Positions 25,096-34,926 of a stretch of 64,000 nucleotides of DNA are shown here, piece after piece. The translations under genes were made by a program, and so were the position numbers. Below the pieces are notes generated by a model. The model was not told where the DNA came from. It made no database searches and saw only the letters and a list, made by a program, of their open reading frames with translations. Source of the stretch: Acidobacteriaceae bacterium (GTDB lineage: Bacteria > Acidobacteriota > Terriglobia > Terriglobales > Acidobacteriaceae); assembly GCA_030041045.1 (NCBI GenBank), contig JASHOQ010000032.1, positions 1 through 64,000 of the forward strand. The letters run 5' to 3'. Each line of letters starts with the position of its first letter. Within the stretch, counting starts at the first letter, position 1.

Positions 25096-25803
25096 TTACT
25101 GCCGGGCCGTCAGCTTTTGTTGGGCAATAGTGGCGGCCGCGCTGTCCTTGTTCAAGTCCTTGATCTTCGCCCAAAGGATTCGCGCCTGGTCCTGCTTGCC
25201 TTCGGCAACGTACAGGTCCGCCAGCGCCAGCTGGGCTTCGCTCGCGGGCACGGTTTCCGACGGCTTGGCAATGAGGCCGTTATACAGGTCGATCGCCTGG
25301 GAGTCGCGGTTGGTCTGGTGATAGACCCCGGCCAGCGCATAGCGGGCCAAGTTGGCAAGATTGCGGCTGGAAGAGCCAGCCGCGGCCTTCAGCGCCGTTT
25401 CCGCCTGCGCCGTCTCGCCCAGCTCCGCATAGGTCACGCCGGCAAAATAGCGCGCCTTCGCCACCTCCGGCAGCCAGTGAAAGTTTTGGGTTATGGCTAC
25501 AAACTCCCGATTTGCCTCCGTGGCGCGCGCCGTTGCCGTGGTATAAATGCCCTTCTCCGGCGGCTCACCCGGCTCGGCCAGCGGCGCGTTGTAGAGATCG
25601 ATCGCCTGCCCCAGCGCCAGGTCCGCTGCCGACGTGCGCAGGTTCCACCACACCCACGCCGCCACGCCCAGAATCACGACGACTCCGACGGTAATCACCC
25701 AGCGCAGCACGCCGGAGCGGTGTTCTCCCACCCAGCTGGCGCTGCTCTTGGCCGCACGGGCAAACTTGTCTTGTTTCAGGGCATGTCGGGTTTGTGTATC
25801 CAC
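25096..25803 (-). CDS. TPR-containing inner-membrane protein (YfgM-like)
   Basis: The 235-residue protein has a cytosolic N-terminus, one transmembrane helix (about residues 33-52, 'VLRWVITVGVVVILGVAAWVW') shown here by its core, and a periplasmic region of TPR-like helices ('AKARYFAGVTYAELGETAQA', 'ARYALAGVYHQTNRDSQAID', 'LALADLYVAEGKQDQA'). The layout matches the YfgM/TPR_21 group, in E. coli an accessory of the SecYEG-PpiD translocon. Orthology is not certain. Neighbours give no further hint. Confidence 0.75.
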   Translation of the reverse strand: MDTQTRHALKQDKFARAAKSSASWVGEHRSGVLRWVITVGVVVILGVAAWVWWNLRTSAADLALGQAIDLYNAPLAEPGEPPEKGIYTTATARATEANREFVAITQNFHWLPEVAKARYFAGVTYAELGETAQAETALKAAAGSSSRNLANLARYALAGVYHQTNRDSQAIDLYNGLIAKPSETVPASEAQLALADLYVAEGKQDQARILWAKIKDLNKDSAAATIAQQKLTARQ

Positions 25804-25949
25804 GGGTCTCTTTGAATCCTTCGCAGATGGACTTCGAGGCGCGTCCGAGCGGCCGCATCACACAAGCCCACCCACAGGTTAGAGGCGCTGCGACTCGAAC
25901 CCTCCTAGTCTATCAGCGGCGCAAAGCGAGCGTCCACTGCGCTCCGCGC

Positions 25950-26450
25950 TCACCGCTGAATCTCGATCAGCAGCACCCACGCGTCCAGCAGTGCAGCGAT
26001 CATGGAGAAAATGGCGCCCGCCGCGAGCCAGTACAAGCCGCCGCCGCGCCCGTAGACCAGCGAAACTCCGCCCACGACAAAGGGAAACACCGAGACCTGC
26101 GTAAGCAGGGTAAAGAATACCTTCGACGTGCGGCCGGCGTACGGGTTCTTATGCGAAGCCCGGTGCTGCGCCCACGTGGTCGTCAGCCAGATCGCCGTTC
26201 CCAGGGACGCCAGCTCCCACCCCAGCCACGCCCGTCCCAATGCGGGAACGAGGCACAGCGCCGAGGCCAGCAGCACGACCATCAGGCCCAGCAGCGATTT
26301 GCCTGCCCGCGCCACCAGCTGCCTCTGCTTCACAATCTTCGCCAGGTTGATGGAGATGGCTACGAACTCGAGCCCGGCAAGCGCCGCCGACGCGCTCACC
26401 TGCGCCGAGAAAAACGTGCTCCAGCTCGCCGGGGTGTATGCCGTCTGCAT
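25950..26450 (-). CDS. Hypothetical polytopic membrane protein
   Basis: The 166-residue product has four to five hydrophobic helices: 'AQVSASAALAGLEFVAISI', 'SLLGLMVVLLASALCLVPAL', 'GWELASLGTAIWLTTTWAQ', 'FPFVVGGVSLVYG' and 'AAGAIFSMIAALLDAWVLLI'. I recognise no family with confidence. ATG 26450 is preferred to an earlier start at 26507 because the extra residues are not membrane-like. It stands alone, with repeat-rich non-coding DNA upstream. Confidence 0.7.
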   Translation of the reverse strand: MQTAYTPASWSTFFSAQVSASAALAGLEFVAISINLAKIVKQRQLVARAGKSLLGLMVVLLASALCLVPALGRAWLGWELASLGTAIWLTTTWAQHRASHKNPYAGRTSKVFFTLLTQVSVFPFVVGGVSLVYGRGGGLYWLAAGAIFSMIAALLDAWVLLIEIQR

Positions 26451-26536
26451 TTGCTGATATGGGCCAAGTCTAACAGTCCGGTTCCTGGCTCCTGGAGCTG
26501 GTTGCATCGATGGATGAAGACCAAGGAGGAAAATCG

Positions 26537-26690
26537 CTCAGGGCTGAAGCCCGCGATTTTGTCGGCCTTTTCCGGCCCGACTAAACAGGCTGCGGAAAAA
26601 CTCTGTCGAAGAGGCTTTGCAACAAGGGCACGGCTTCAGCCGGGCCATAAAGGACGCAAAATGAGCGCGGGCTTCAGCCCCTGCCGTACC
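26537..26690. repeat. Pair of inverted GGGCTGAAGCCC-type palindromic repeats
   Basis: CAGGGCTGAAGCCCGCGATTTT (about 26537-26558) recurs inverted as AAAATGAGCGCGGGCTTCAG with CCCCTG (about 26659-26684). Between them lie a GGCTTCAGCC hairpin and further inverted words. This 150-bp block occupies most of the 409-bp gap between two genes, looks like a REP/BIME-type intergenic element and contains no credible reading frame. Confidence 0.6.
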
Positions 26691-26785
26691 GCGTTCCCTG
26701 CAAATCTCTGCTCAAACAAGTTTCTCCGCAACCTCTCAAGTCGAGCCCTTCTTGAGAACCGCCTGTGCAATCGGTTCTCGTTCCT

Positions 26786-26845
26786 ACTCTCTACTCCCTA
26801 CTCCCTATTCCCTTCGTCCCTTGTTCCCTTGGTCCCTTGGTCCCT
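26786..26845 (+). repeat. Heptamer array that changes to an octamer period
   Basis: TACTCTC, TACTCCC, TACTCCC, TATTCCC in 7-bp register, then TTCGTCCC, TTGTTCCC, TTGGTCCC, TTGGTCCC in 8-bp register. It ends 15 bp before the start codon of the next gene. Confidence 0.8.
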
Positions 26846-26859
26846 GCTACTCTGAATCC

Positions 26860-27237
26860 ATGTACGAGGACTTCCACGTTACCGACCGCTGGACCCAGGA
26901 AGACCTGCACATCCGCTGGAAGGGCACTATCGTCGCCATCGCCACGCGCCACGCCGATGCCGTCGATATTCGTTTCGATGTCAACGGCCATCCCATGTGG
27001 ATCGCCCTGCCCTGCACCGCCTGGGTGGAGCAGAAGAAACGCTCGGACAAGGTGATCACCGACCAGCTCGCCGCGCAGATCGCCGGGCGCTACCTGAAGC
27101 AGCTTATCGAAGAAGGCTACGACGCGCAGCGCCAGGTTTACACCATGAGCGTCGCCGAAGTCCTCGACCATCTCGACGCCGTGGTCGCCGAGGCCAAACA
27201 GCAGGGATCCATCCCCACGCTGCCGGTAATTGCGTGA
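26860..27237 (+). CDS. Conserved-looking hypothetical protein
   Basis: The 125-residue soluble product has an N-terminal beta-rich part ('DLHIRWKGTIVAIATRHADA', 'DIRFDVNGHPMWIALPC') and a helical C-terminus ('AEVLDHLDAVVAEAKQQGS'). I do not recognise the family. ATG 26860 is the first start after the heptamer array; upstream in-frame codons lie in the repeat and are rejected. The nucleotidyltransferase follows directly: a GTG at 27234 overlaps this stop, so co-transcription is likely. Confidence 0.68.
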   Translation: MYEDFHVTDRWTQEDLHIRWKGTIVAIATRHADAVDIRFDVNGHPMWIALPCTAWVEQKKRSDKVITDQLAAQIAGRYLKQLIEEGYDAQRQVYTMSVAEVLDHLDAVVAEAKQQGSIPTLPVIA

Positions 27238-27269
27238 GCGAGCCATTCGGGGAAAAACCCCGCGCCGCA

Positions 27270-28223
27270 ATGAGCTCCACCACACCTGACACGGGCACGC
27301 GGCCTGACGCAGGCACGCCGCCTGCCTTGCTCATCCTGGCCGCGGGCATGGGCAGCCGCTACGGCGGCCTTAAGCAGATTGAGCCGGTGGGACCCTCAGG
27401 CGAAGCCATCATCGACTACTCCATCTACGACGCGCTGCGCGCCGGCTTCGGCCGCCTCGTCTTCATCCTCCGCAAGGAAATCGAGAAACCTTTCCGCGAT
27501 ACCGTGGGCGCGCGCTTTGAAAAACGTATCCCGGTTGCCTACGTCTTCCAGGAGCTCGACAAGATCCCCGCTCCATTCACCGTTCCTGCCGGCCGCACCA
27601 AGCCGTGGGGCACCACGCAGGCCATTCTCATGGCCGCAGACGCGATCCACGAGCCCTTCGCCGCCATCAACGCCGACGATTTCTACGGCGCCCAAAGCTA
27701 TCGCCTGCTCGCGCGGCATCTTCAAGACGGCGCCGGAGAGGATGCGCCCGACTATGCGATGGTCGGCTTCATCCTGCGCAAAACGCTTTCCGAATTCGGC
27801 TCTGTGGCCCGCGGCGTTTGCCGCATCGGCGCCGGCGACACGCTCGAAAGCGTGGTGGAGATGACCTCGATCGCGCGCGACGGCGCGGCGATCAAGAACA
27901 CCGATGCGGAGGGCCGCGTCACTCCGCTCACCGGCGACGAGCCCGTCTCCATGAACATGTGGGGCTTTACGCCGCGCATCTTCCCCCAGCTCCGCGAGCG
28001 TTTTGAGACTTTCTTGCGCGCGAACTCCGGCGACCTCAAGCGCGAGTGCTACATTCCCAATACCGTCAACGATCTAGTCGCCGCCGGTGAGGCCCGTGTC
28101 AAAGTGCTGCGCACGCCCGACGCCTGGTTCGGCGTCACCTACCGCGAAGACCATCCCCGCGTGGTCGAGAGCATCCGCCGCCTGATTGCCGCGGGCGCCT
28201 ATCCCGAGCGGCTGTGGCCATGA
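27270..28223 (+). CDS. Sugar-1-phosphate nucleotidyltransferase
   Basis: The 317-residue protein has the nucleotidyltransferase signature 'LILAAGMGSRYGGLKQIEPV' at the N-terminus, a sugar-binding 'AINADDFYGAQSY' with the metal-binding Asp, and 'VSMNMWGFTPRIF' later. It should activate a sugar-1-phosphate to a nucleotide sugar. The partner kinase starts inside its stop codon (ATGA). Together they could convert a free N-acetylhexosamine to a UDP-sugar. An alternative GTG start at 27234 would overlap the preceding stop codon. Confidence 0.85.
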   Translation: MSSTTPDTGTRPDAGTPPALLILAAGMGSRYGGLKQIEPVGPSGEAIIDYSIYDALRAGFGRLVFILRKEIEKPFRDTVGARFEKRIPVAYVFQELDKIPAPFTVPAGRTKPWGTTQAILMAADAIHEPFAAINADDFYGAQSYRLLARHLQDGAGEDAPDYAMVGFILRKTLSEFGSVARGVCRIGAGDTLESVVEMTSIARDGAAIKNTDAEGRVTPLTGDEPVSMNMWGFTPRIFPQLRERFETFLRANSGDLKRECYIPNTVNDLVAAGEARVKVLRTPDAWFGVTYREDHPRVVESIRRLIAAGAYPERLWP

Positions 28224-29347
28224 ACTCTCCACGCGGCCCTGAAGCCGGCGTGGGCGCCGTTGTGCGAGCCTTTGCAATTGGCGGCGATTTTGGCGAGGCT
28301 TTGTGCGCCGAGCCCTACGGCAACGGCCACATTCACGACACGTACCGCGTCTTCTTCGCACCCGCCGGCTCGCCCGCGCGCCTCATCCTGCAGCGCATCA
28401 ACACCCAGGTCTTCCGCAATCCCGATGTGCTGATGGAAAATGTTGCCCGCGTCACCGCGCACCTGGCCGCGCAGCTTGCCGGTTCGCCGGAACGCGATCG
28501 GCGCGCGCTCACGCTCATCCCCACGCGCACCGGGGGCGCCCTGCACACAGACGCAGAAGGAAATCTTTGGCGCGCCTGGCGCTTCATTGACGCGGCATTT
28601 TCCCGGGACCAGATCGAGTCGCCCGGCCAGGCATTCGAAGCCGCTCGTGCCTTCGGGCTCTTCCAGCAGCAGCTCGCCACGCTGCCTGCGCCGCGCCTCC
28701 ACGACACCATTCCGGATTTTCACTCGACGCCGAAGCGCTACGCAGCCCTTGAAGAGGCGATCGCGCGCGACGCGGCCGGCCGTGTGCGCACGGCGCAGAC
28801 CGAAATCGCCTTTGCCCGCGCGCGCCAGTCGATTTCCGGCGTCTTCCTTGGCGCCGGCCCGCATGCTGGCTCAGGGCTGCCCGAGCGCGTGACCCACAAC
28901 GACACCAAATGCAACAACGTCCTGTTTGACGAGCGCAGCGGCGAAGCCATCTGCGTGATCGACCTCGACACCGTGATGCCCGGCCTCGCCGCCTACGATT
29001 TCGGTGACATGGTGCGCACCATGACCTGCCCCGCAGCGGAAGACGAAACCGATCTCGCGCGCGTCCGCGTGCACCTCCCGCTCTTCGAAGCCGTCGCCCG
29101 CGGCTACTTGAGCGCCGCCGGCTCCTTCCTTACCCCCGCAGAAAAAGATTCGCTCGCCATCGCCGGCAAGCTCATCACCTTCGAGCTCGCCCTCCGCTTC
29201 CTCACCGACTATCTCAACGGCGACACCTATTTCAAGGTGCATCGCCCCGCGCACAACCTCGATCGCTGCCGCGCCCAGTTCGCGCTTGTCGCCTCGCTTG
29301 AAGAGCAGCAGGCGCCCATCGACCAGGTCATTCGCTCGGCTCGCTAG
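28220..29347 (+). CDS. APH-fold sugar kinase, NahK-like
   Basis: The 375-residue protein opens with 'GGDFGEALCAEPYGNGHIHD', close to the start of N-acetylhexosamine 1-kinases, and has the APH catalytic region 'VTHNDTKCNNVLFDE' with the catalytic Asp, followed by the metal-binding 'CVIDLDTVMPGLAAYDFGD'. NahK enzymes phosphorylate GlcNAc or GalNAc at C1. Overlap with the nucleotidyltransferase (ATGA) supports a salvage pair. The substrate is inferred, not shown. Confidence 0.85.
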   Translation: MNSPRGPEAGVGAVVRAFAIGGDFGEALCAEPYGNGHIHDTYRVFFAPAGSPARLILQRINTQVFRNPDVLMENVARVTAHLAAQLAGSPERDRRALTLIPTRTGGALHTDAEGNLWRAWRFIDAAFSRDQIESPGQAFEAARAFGLFQQQLATLPAPRLHDTIPDFHSTPKRYAALEEAIARDAAGRVRTAQTEIAFARARQSISGVFLGAGPHAGSGLPERVTHNDTKCNNVLFDERSGEAICVIDLDTVMPGLAAYDFGDMVRTMTCPAAEDETDLARVRVHLPLFEAVARGYLSAAGSFLTPAEKDSLAIAGKLITFELALRFLTDYLNGDTYFKVHRPAHNLDRCRAQFALVASLEEQQAPIDQVIRSAR

Positions 29348-29460
29348 AGCGGTTCCACAGTTCATGCAGCCATATTTCACAGTTGCGAAAGGTGGCTTTT
29401 TCTTGGTGAAAAAGCCACTTAGCATCTGCGGCTTCGGGATACACCAACTGTGAAACCGCT
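29347..29460. repeat. 114-bp palindromic element with 15-bp terminal inverted repeats
   Basis: AGCGGTTCCACAGTT (29347-29361) and AACTGTGAAACCGCT (29446-29460) are inverted repeats with one mismatch. Inside are a further TTTCACAGTT word and a 10-bp central stem GTGGCTTTTT/AAAAAGCCAC (29391-29400 with 29409-29418). It starts at the stop codon of the kinase gene and lies between convergent genes. Size and structure resemble a REP/MITE-type element; it may also act as a bidirectional terminator. Confidence 0.75.
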
Positions 29461-29537
29461 GTAGGGCTGCCGGGCGCCGGACTGCAGCATCGTGCAATGC
29501 GTGCTCGTCGCCGCGCATTGAAGCTCAATCGCTCCAG

Positions 29538-30062
29538 CTACTTCTTCTTAAGCAGATTCTTGGCGCCGTCCAGATGCTTCTGGAGCGTGGGCAGGGTGGC
29601 GCCGGCATAAGATTTCACGTCGGGGTTCTGCGCGTTGGCAGCTTCCCTGGTGTAGACGGCAATGGCCTTGGTATGGCCCTCGATCATGGTGCGGGCGTAG
29701 CGGGCGTCGAAGGCAGCGCCCTTGAGCTTTTCAAAGGGCACGGTCATCTTGTAATGCTCGTTGTCGAGTCCCTTGGGCACGGTGAAGTTGTCCTTCGCTG
29801 CGAGAGCGCCGAGCTGTTGGTAATCGGCGGTGTGATCGGTGACCAGCATCTGCGCGTAGTCCTTTACATCCTGGCTCGAAGCCTGATCGGCGGCCATCCG
29901 GCCGAGATGAGCTTCCAGCATGTCGGTCTGCGCAGCCATGTCAATGAACTGCTGATCCGTCAACGCCGCCGGGGCAGTAGTCTTGGCCGCATGGTGGTGC
30001 TGGGCCACGAGAGTCGAGCCACAGAGAGCCACGCAACAAAAAACGGAAAAAACCCTTTTCAT
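29538..30062 (-). CDS. Secreted DUF4142 (ferritin-like) protein
   Basis: The 174-residue product has a signal peptide (MKRVFSVFCCVALCGSTLVA) and the DUF4142 helical region: 'LTDQQFIDMAAQTDMLEAHL', 'DVKDYAQMLVTDHTADYQQL' and 'ARTMIEGHTKAIAVY'. DUF4142 proteins are periplasmic four-helix proteins of unknown function, often near stress genes. A strong AGGAGGAA ribosome site precedes ATG 30062. It stands alone. Confidence 0.87.
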   Translation of the reverse strand: MKRVFSVFCCVALCGSTLVAQHHHAAKTTAPAALTDQQFIDMAAQTDMLEAHLGRMAADQASSQDVKDYAQMLVTDHTADYQQLGALAAKDNFTVPKGLDNEHYKMTVPFEKLKGAAFDARYARTMIEGHTKAIAVYTREAANAQNPDVKSYAGATLPTLQKHLDGAKNLLKKK

Positions 30063-30204
30063 CTGTCGTTCCTCCTGGAGGATAAGAGTTGGTGAAACAG
30101 TGGATGGTTTTCCGAAAAAGTGGCTTCCACCCGGCGAAAGCCTGCGGCAGCGGCGGGCCCGGCTTGGTGCGCTACGATGGGGACAAGCCCATTCGGGAGC
30201 GCGT

Positions 30205-30501
30205 ATGTTCGTGGTGGTGTGGCAGTTCGAGGTTGCCGAGGAAAAAGTGGCCGCATTCGAAGCCGCTTACGGCCGCGAAGGCTCCTGGGCGCAGCTCTTT
30301 CGCCGTTCGCCCAGCTACCTGGGCACGGAGCTGCTGCGCGATGCGTATGTGCCCGGAGCGTTCCTGACCATCGACCGCTGGGCCAGCGAGAGCGACTTTC
30401 GCGCCTTCCGCAAGCAGCACGACGCCGAGTACGAGGTGCTGGACCGCGCCTGCGACGCGCTCACCAGCCGGGAGTTTCGCGTGGGTGCGTATACGGTGTG
30501 A
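30205..30501 (+). CDS. ABM-domain (dimeric alpha-beta barrel) monooxygenase-like protein
   Basis: The 98-residue product 'MFVVVWQFEVAEEKVAAFEA' continues with 'DAYVPGAFLTIDRWASESDF' and 'RKQHDAEYEVLDRACDAL', a single ferredoxin-like alpha-beta unit as in antibiotic-biosynthesis monooxygenases. Substrate unknown; many such proteins are small housekeeping or heme/quinol-related enzymes. ATG 30205 has GGGAG six bases upstream; upstream in-frame codons are not conserved-looking. Confidence 0.75.
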   Translation: MFVVVWQFEVAEEKVAAFEAAYGREGSWAQLFRRSPSYLGTELLRDAYVPGAFLTIDRWASESDFRAFRKQHDAEYEVLDRACDALTSREFRVGAYTV

Positions 30502-30518
30502 GTGCGTGTCCGCGCGAC

Positions 30519-30962
30519 TCAGAGGGGTTCCAGAACCTCGACGTTCCGGCTGAATTCGGATCCGGCGAGATAGCGCAGCCCGCGATCGAAAGTGACAAGG
30601 ACGCCACCTTCCCGAATGGCCAAGCCGAGGAGGTAGGCGTCCGTTACCTGCTGATGACCGAAGACCCGAGTTGCGAACGGAGCGGTGAGTGCGGTCCAGC
30701 TGTCGGTGATAGGCCAGAAGGTATAACCGGGGCGACTCTTGAGCATCTGAACTGCCGCAATCGCCTGATCCAGAGTGCGGGCGTTTGCGACCATTGCCGG
30801 ATTCGTGGTTACCCGAATAAAGCCGGCCTCCGTTAGTGGACAGAGCCCCCAACTCTCCTTGCCGGATGAGGCAAACCAGTTCTGCGCTGCCTGGAAGTGG
30901 GTGTGAGCGAAATCCGTCAGCGCGATGAGCACATTCAGATCAAGTAAATTTTTTCGGGTCAA
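30519..30962 (-). CDS. PIN-domain ribonuclease toxin (VapC-like), second module
   Basis: The 147-residue protein has PIN-domain acidic positions in 'NLLDLNVLIALTDFAHTHF', 'LCPLTEAGFIRVTTNPA', 'HQQVTDAYLLGLA' and 'LVTFDRGLRYLAG', the pattern of VapC proteins of the TA-associated TIGR00028 type. The only suitable start is TTG 30962, which lies within the last codons of the antitoxin gene (23-bp overlap), with an AGGAGGAGGAG ribosome site just upstream. Overlap implies coupled translation. Confidence 0.85.
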   Translation of the reverse strand: MTRKNLLDLNVLIALTDFAHTHFQAAQNWFASSGKESWGLCPLTEAGFIRVTTNPAMVANARTLDQAIAAVQMLKSRPGYTFWPITDSWTALTAPFATRVFGHQQVTDAYLLGLAIREGGVLVTFDRGLRYLAGSEFSRNVEVLEPL

Positions 30963-31191
30963 ACTCCTCCTCCTCCAGCCTCTTCACCAGTTCGGAGGTA
31001 ATGGTTCCCCCGGTGGGCGGAAACATGGGCAGACCATTCGGGCCGATCCGTATGTCCGGCTCGGGAGCCGGCGCGGTTTCGGCCTTGCGGATGAGCTCGT
31101 TCAGCGCCGCGCTGAGAGTAATGCCGCGCCCGCGCGAGTAGCAAAGTACGAATTCGTAGATGTCGTCCTCGAGGGTGACGCTGGTTCTCAT
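30940..31191 (-). CDS. VapB-type antitoxin of the second PIN module
   Basis: The 83-residue product starts 'MRTSVTLEDDIYEFVLCYS', a ribbon-helix-helix strand and first helix, followed by 'LSAALNELIRKAETAPA' and an acidic C-terminal tail ('ELVKRLEEEEFDPKKF') that would wrap the toxin. Size and order are typical. The AT-rich region upstream carries a TATAAT box in the right orientation. Confidence 0.8.
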   Translation of the reverse strand: MRTSVTLEDDIYEFVLCYSRGRGITLSAALNELIRKAETAPAPEPDIRIGPNGLPMFPPTGGTITSELVKRLEEEEFDPKKFT

Positions 31192-31240
31192 AAGTCAAGG
31201 TTACACCAAGTTTCAGATATGCGCCATTTATATGAACTGC

Positions 31241-31246
31241 ATTATA
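31241..31246 (-). promoter_or_regulatory. Probable -10 box of the second PIN module
   Basis: TATAAT on the minus strand (31246-31241) lies 50 bp upstream of the antitoxin ATG in an AT-rich stretch unlike the surroundings. No good -35 box is visible at the right distance. Confidence 0.35.
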
Positions 31247-31353
31247 AGTTGAATGTGCACCAGTTCTGACACATGCACCAAAGCTTCGCCGGTTTTCCAC
31301 CCTGATTTTCCTATTTTCTTCGCCATTTTCTTGTGCCGTTGGCTGTCCGCTCC

Positions 31354-31362
31354 TGCTACAAT
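31354..31362 (+). promoter_or_regulatory. Extended -10 promoter upstream of recA
   Basis: TGCTACAAT (31354-31362) is an extended -10 element 87 bp before the recA ATG; a weak TTGTGC lies 20 bp further upstream. No LexA-type palindrome (CTGT-N8-ACAG or GAAC-N4-GTTC) is visible. Confidence 0.45.
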
Positions 31363-31449
31363 CCCCTTCGAATCCCGTCCAGGACGCTCGCCGTTACGCC
31401 AGGAAGGCGTGAGGGAGACGAGCGCGGACCCCCCAGAAGGAGTTTTCAA

Positions 31450-32522
<1,073 letters not shown>

Positions 32523-32526
<4 letters not shown>

Positions 32527-34796
32527 GCGGGCACCGGAGGCGCGGTGTGGATCCCGCACTTTCACGCAGATCGGTCATCTCGGGCGTGGCAGCGGCATCG
32601 GCCCAACTGCTTTTCCGGGCGCGGCTTCGCGCAGCGCCTGTGTTTGCTGTTGCCGATCAAAATCCTCTCGCGGCAGCTCCCGGCGCGCTCGATCTCACTT
32701 TGACGGCGATGACCGGGAACACGCTGCGCATCGGCATCGCGCCCGTCACCGCCGAAGCGCCGGACTCCGAGCTTGGCATCGCTCAGGATCCGTGGCCCGC
32801 ACCGCTTGAATCCTCCGGCCCCGCGCGCGCGCACTCGCTCCCCTGGGGAAGATATCGCATCGAAGTCGAGCTCGATCCGCTGCGCATCGCAGTGCTTGAA
32901 GGCGACCGTACACGCCAGCAGATCAGTTTCGATCCGGATTCGACCAACATTCATTCCCCCGTCGACGGACCTCTCTTCGGGCTCGGCGAGGGCGCGCATC
33001 CGCTCGACCGGCGGGAAACGAGAGAAGCTGCAATCAACGGCCAGGTGGGGCCGGACACGCGCACCTTCGGCGCGCGCGTGCAGATTCCCTGGCTGATGAG
33101 CCTTTCCGGATGGGGTGTCTTCATCGGGCAGCCGCTGGGCGCGTTCGAATGCACACAGACGGACTTTGTCTTCCGGCCGGTCGAAGCCTATTCCACGCGC
33201 AATGTGTTTCTGCTTCTTGGCGACGGACCCGCGGAGGTGCTGAAGGAATATGCGCGGCTCACGGGCTTTCCGCACATGCCGCCGCGCTGGGCTCTCGGTT
33301 ATATGCAGTCGCACCGCACGCTGGCCAGCCGCGAGGAGGTCTTGAACGTTGCGAAAACTTTTCGCGAAAAGAAGTTGCCCTGCGACGCAGTGATCTATCT
33401 CGGCACGGGCTTTTGCCCCTCGGGATGGAACACGGGGCACGGCTCCTTCACCTTCAACCAGGAGATATTCCCCGATCCCTCTGCCATGCTGCGCGCGCTT
33501 CATGACCTGCATTTGCGCGTGGTGCTGCACGTGGTGCCGCCGGGCAATTTTCACGGGACCATTGCCGATACCGGCGCGGCCGCAGAAGAGCCAGGCGATG
33601 CAGCCCCGTACTGGGAGAAGCATGCGGCGCTGGAGAAGATGGGCGCCAAAGAAATGGGAGTCGACGGATGGTGGCCGGACGAAGGCGACAAGTTGTCTGT
33701 CGCCGCGCGCTTCGATCGCAACCGCATGTACTTCGAGGGATCGCGCAGGACGAGCCCCGATAGCCGGCCCTTCGCGCTGCACCGCAACGGCTACGCGGGG
33801 TTGCAACGTTTCGGCTGGCTCTGGTCGGGCGACACTTCGTGCACGTGGGAGACGCTGCACGCGCAGATCATGGTGGGCATCGGCGCCGCGCTGAGCGGAT
33901 TCACGTACTGGGGCACGGATATCGGCGGGTTTGAGCCGACGCCGGAGCTCACTCCGGAGCTTTACCTGCGCTGGTTTCAGTGGGCGGCCTTCTGCCCGCT
34001 GTTTCGCGGCCATGGGCGCGCCTGGCACCTGCGCCTGCCCTGGGGATGGAACACGGGCGATGCGGGACCGAAAGAAGTGGAGGGCGATTGGGTGCCGGCG
34101 TGGCCGCCCGCGGCCGATCTGCACCGCCCGGACGTGGAGGAAATCTGCCGGAAATATCTGAACCTGCGCTACCGGTTATTGCCTTACCTCTACTCGTGCG
34201 TGGCTGAGGGTCACAGAACCGGATTGCCGCTCATGCGCGCTCTTGCGCTGGGTTGGCCGGGCGATCCGCAGGCCGTGGCTGCCGATGATGTGTATCTGTG
34301 GGGCGACCAATTCCTCGTGGCGCCGGTCTATGAAAACGACGCAACGACGCGCCGCCTTTATCTGCCGGCAGGACTTTGGCATGACTGGTGGACGGGCGAT
34401 GCCGTCCAGGGCGGCCGATTGATTGAGCGCGCGGTGGACCTCGAAACCATGCCGCTCTATGTGCGCGCCGGGGCGATTGTACCCATGGGGCTGACGAAAC
34501 AATATAGCGATGAACCTTCGTCCGATCCGGTTACGCTGCGCATCTATACCGGCGCCGATGGCAGCTTTGCCTGGTATGACGATGACGGGATCAGCTACCG
34601 GCATGAGCGCGGAGAATTTTTCCGCATCGCGTGCGCGTGGGACGACCGGGCGCGAACGCTCACGCTCAGACCCGATCCGGCGGGAACGATGCCGCTGCCC
34701 GAGACAGTCCGCGTGGAGATTGCCGGGGCAGAGCAAGTGTCCGGACAAAGCCGGCTCGTTACCTTGACGAGGAAAGGCGTCACCGTGAAGTTTTGA
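32523..34796 (+). CDS. Exported glycoside hydrolase family 31 (alpha-glucosidase/xylosidase-like)
   Basis: The 757-residue protein has a probable Tat signal ('[18 protein letters not shown]' after a basic start), an N-terminal beta-sandwich, a (beta/alpha)8 barrel and C-terminal beta domains. The nucleophile Asp is D381 in '[11 protein letters not shown]' and the acid/base is probably D437 in '[10 protein letters not shown]'; 'WGTDIGGFE' and 'RGHGRAWH' are further GH31 signatures. The substrate (alpha-glucoside, alpha-xyloside or another alpha-linked sugar) cannot be told. It overlaps recA by 4 bp. Confidence 0.9.
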
Positions 34797-34926
34797 AATG
34801 CGGGGACCGCGATGCGGCGCAGGCAACGGAGCGGGCCGGCCGCTTACGGGAAATTAACGCGCTTCAGTGACAAGCTGGGCGCTGGCAGCCTCTACAATGG
34901 ACTTCCCACCAGGAGGCCCAAAGAAT

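Noticed and set aside
25865..25925. A tRNA-like 3' half on the minus strand (GGTTCGAGTC T-loop word)
   Set aside because: The flanking bases do not form a T-stem, and no D or anticodon arm can be folded upstream. At best a decayed fragment; not annotated.
32573..32640. Whether the GH31 N-terminus is a plain Sec signal
   Set aside because: The SRR motif before a moderately hydrophobic stretch fits Tat better; Sec export cannot be fully excluded, so it was not listed separately.
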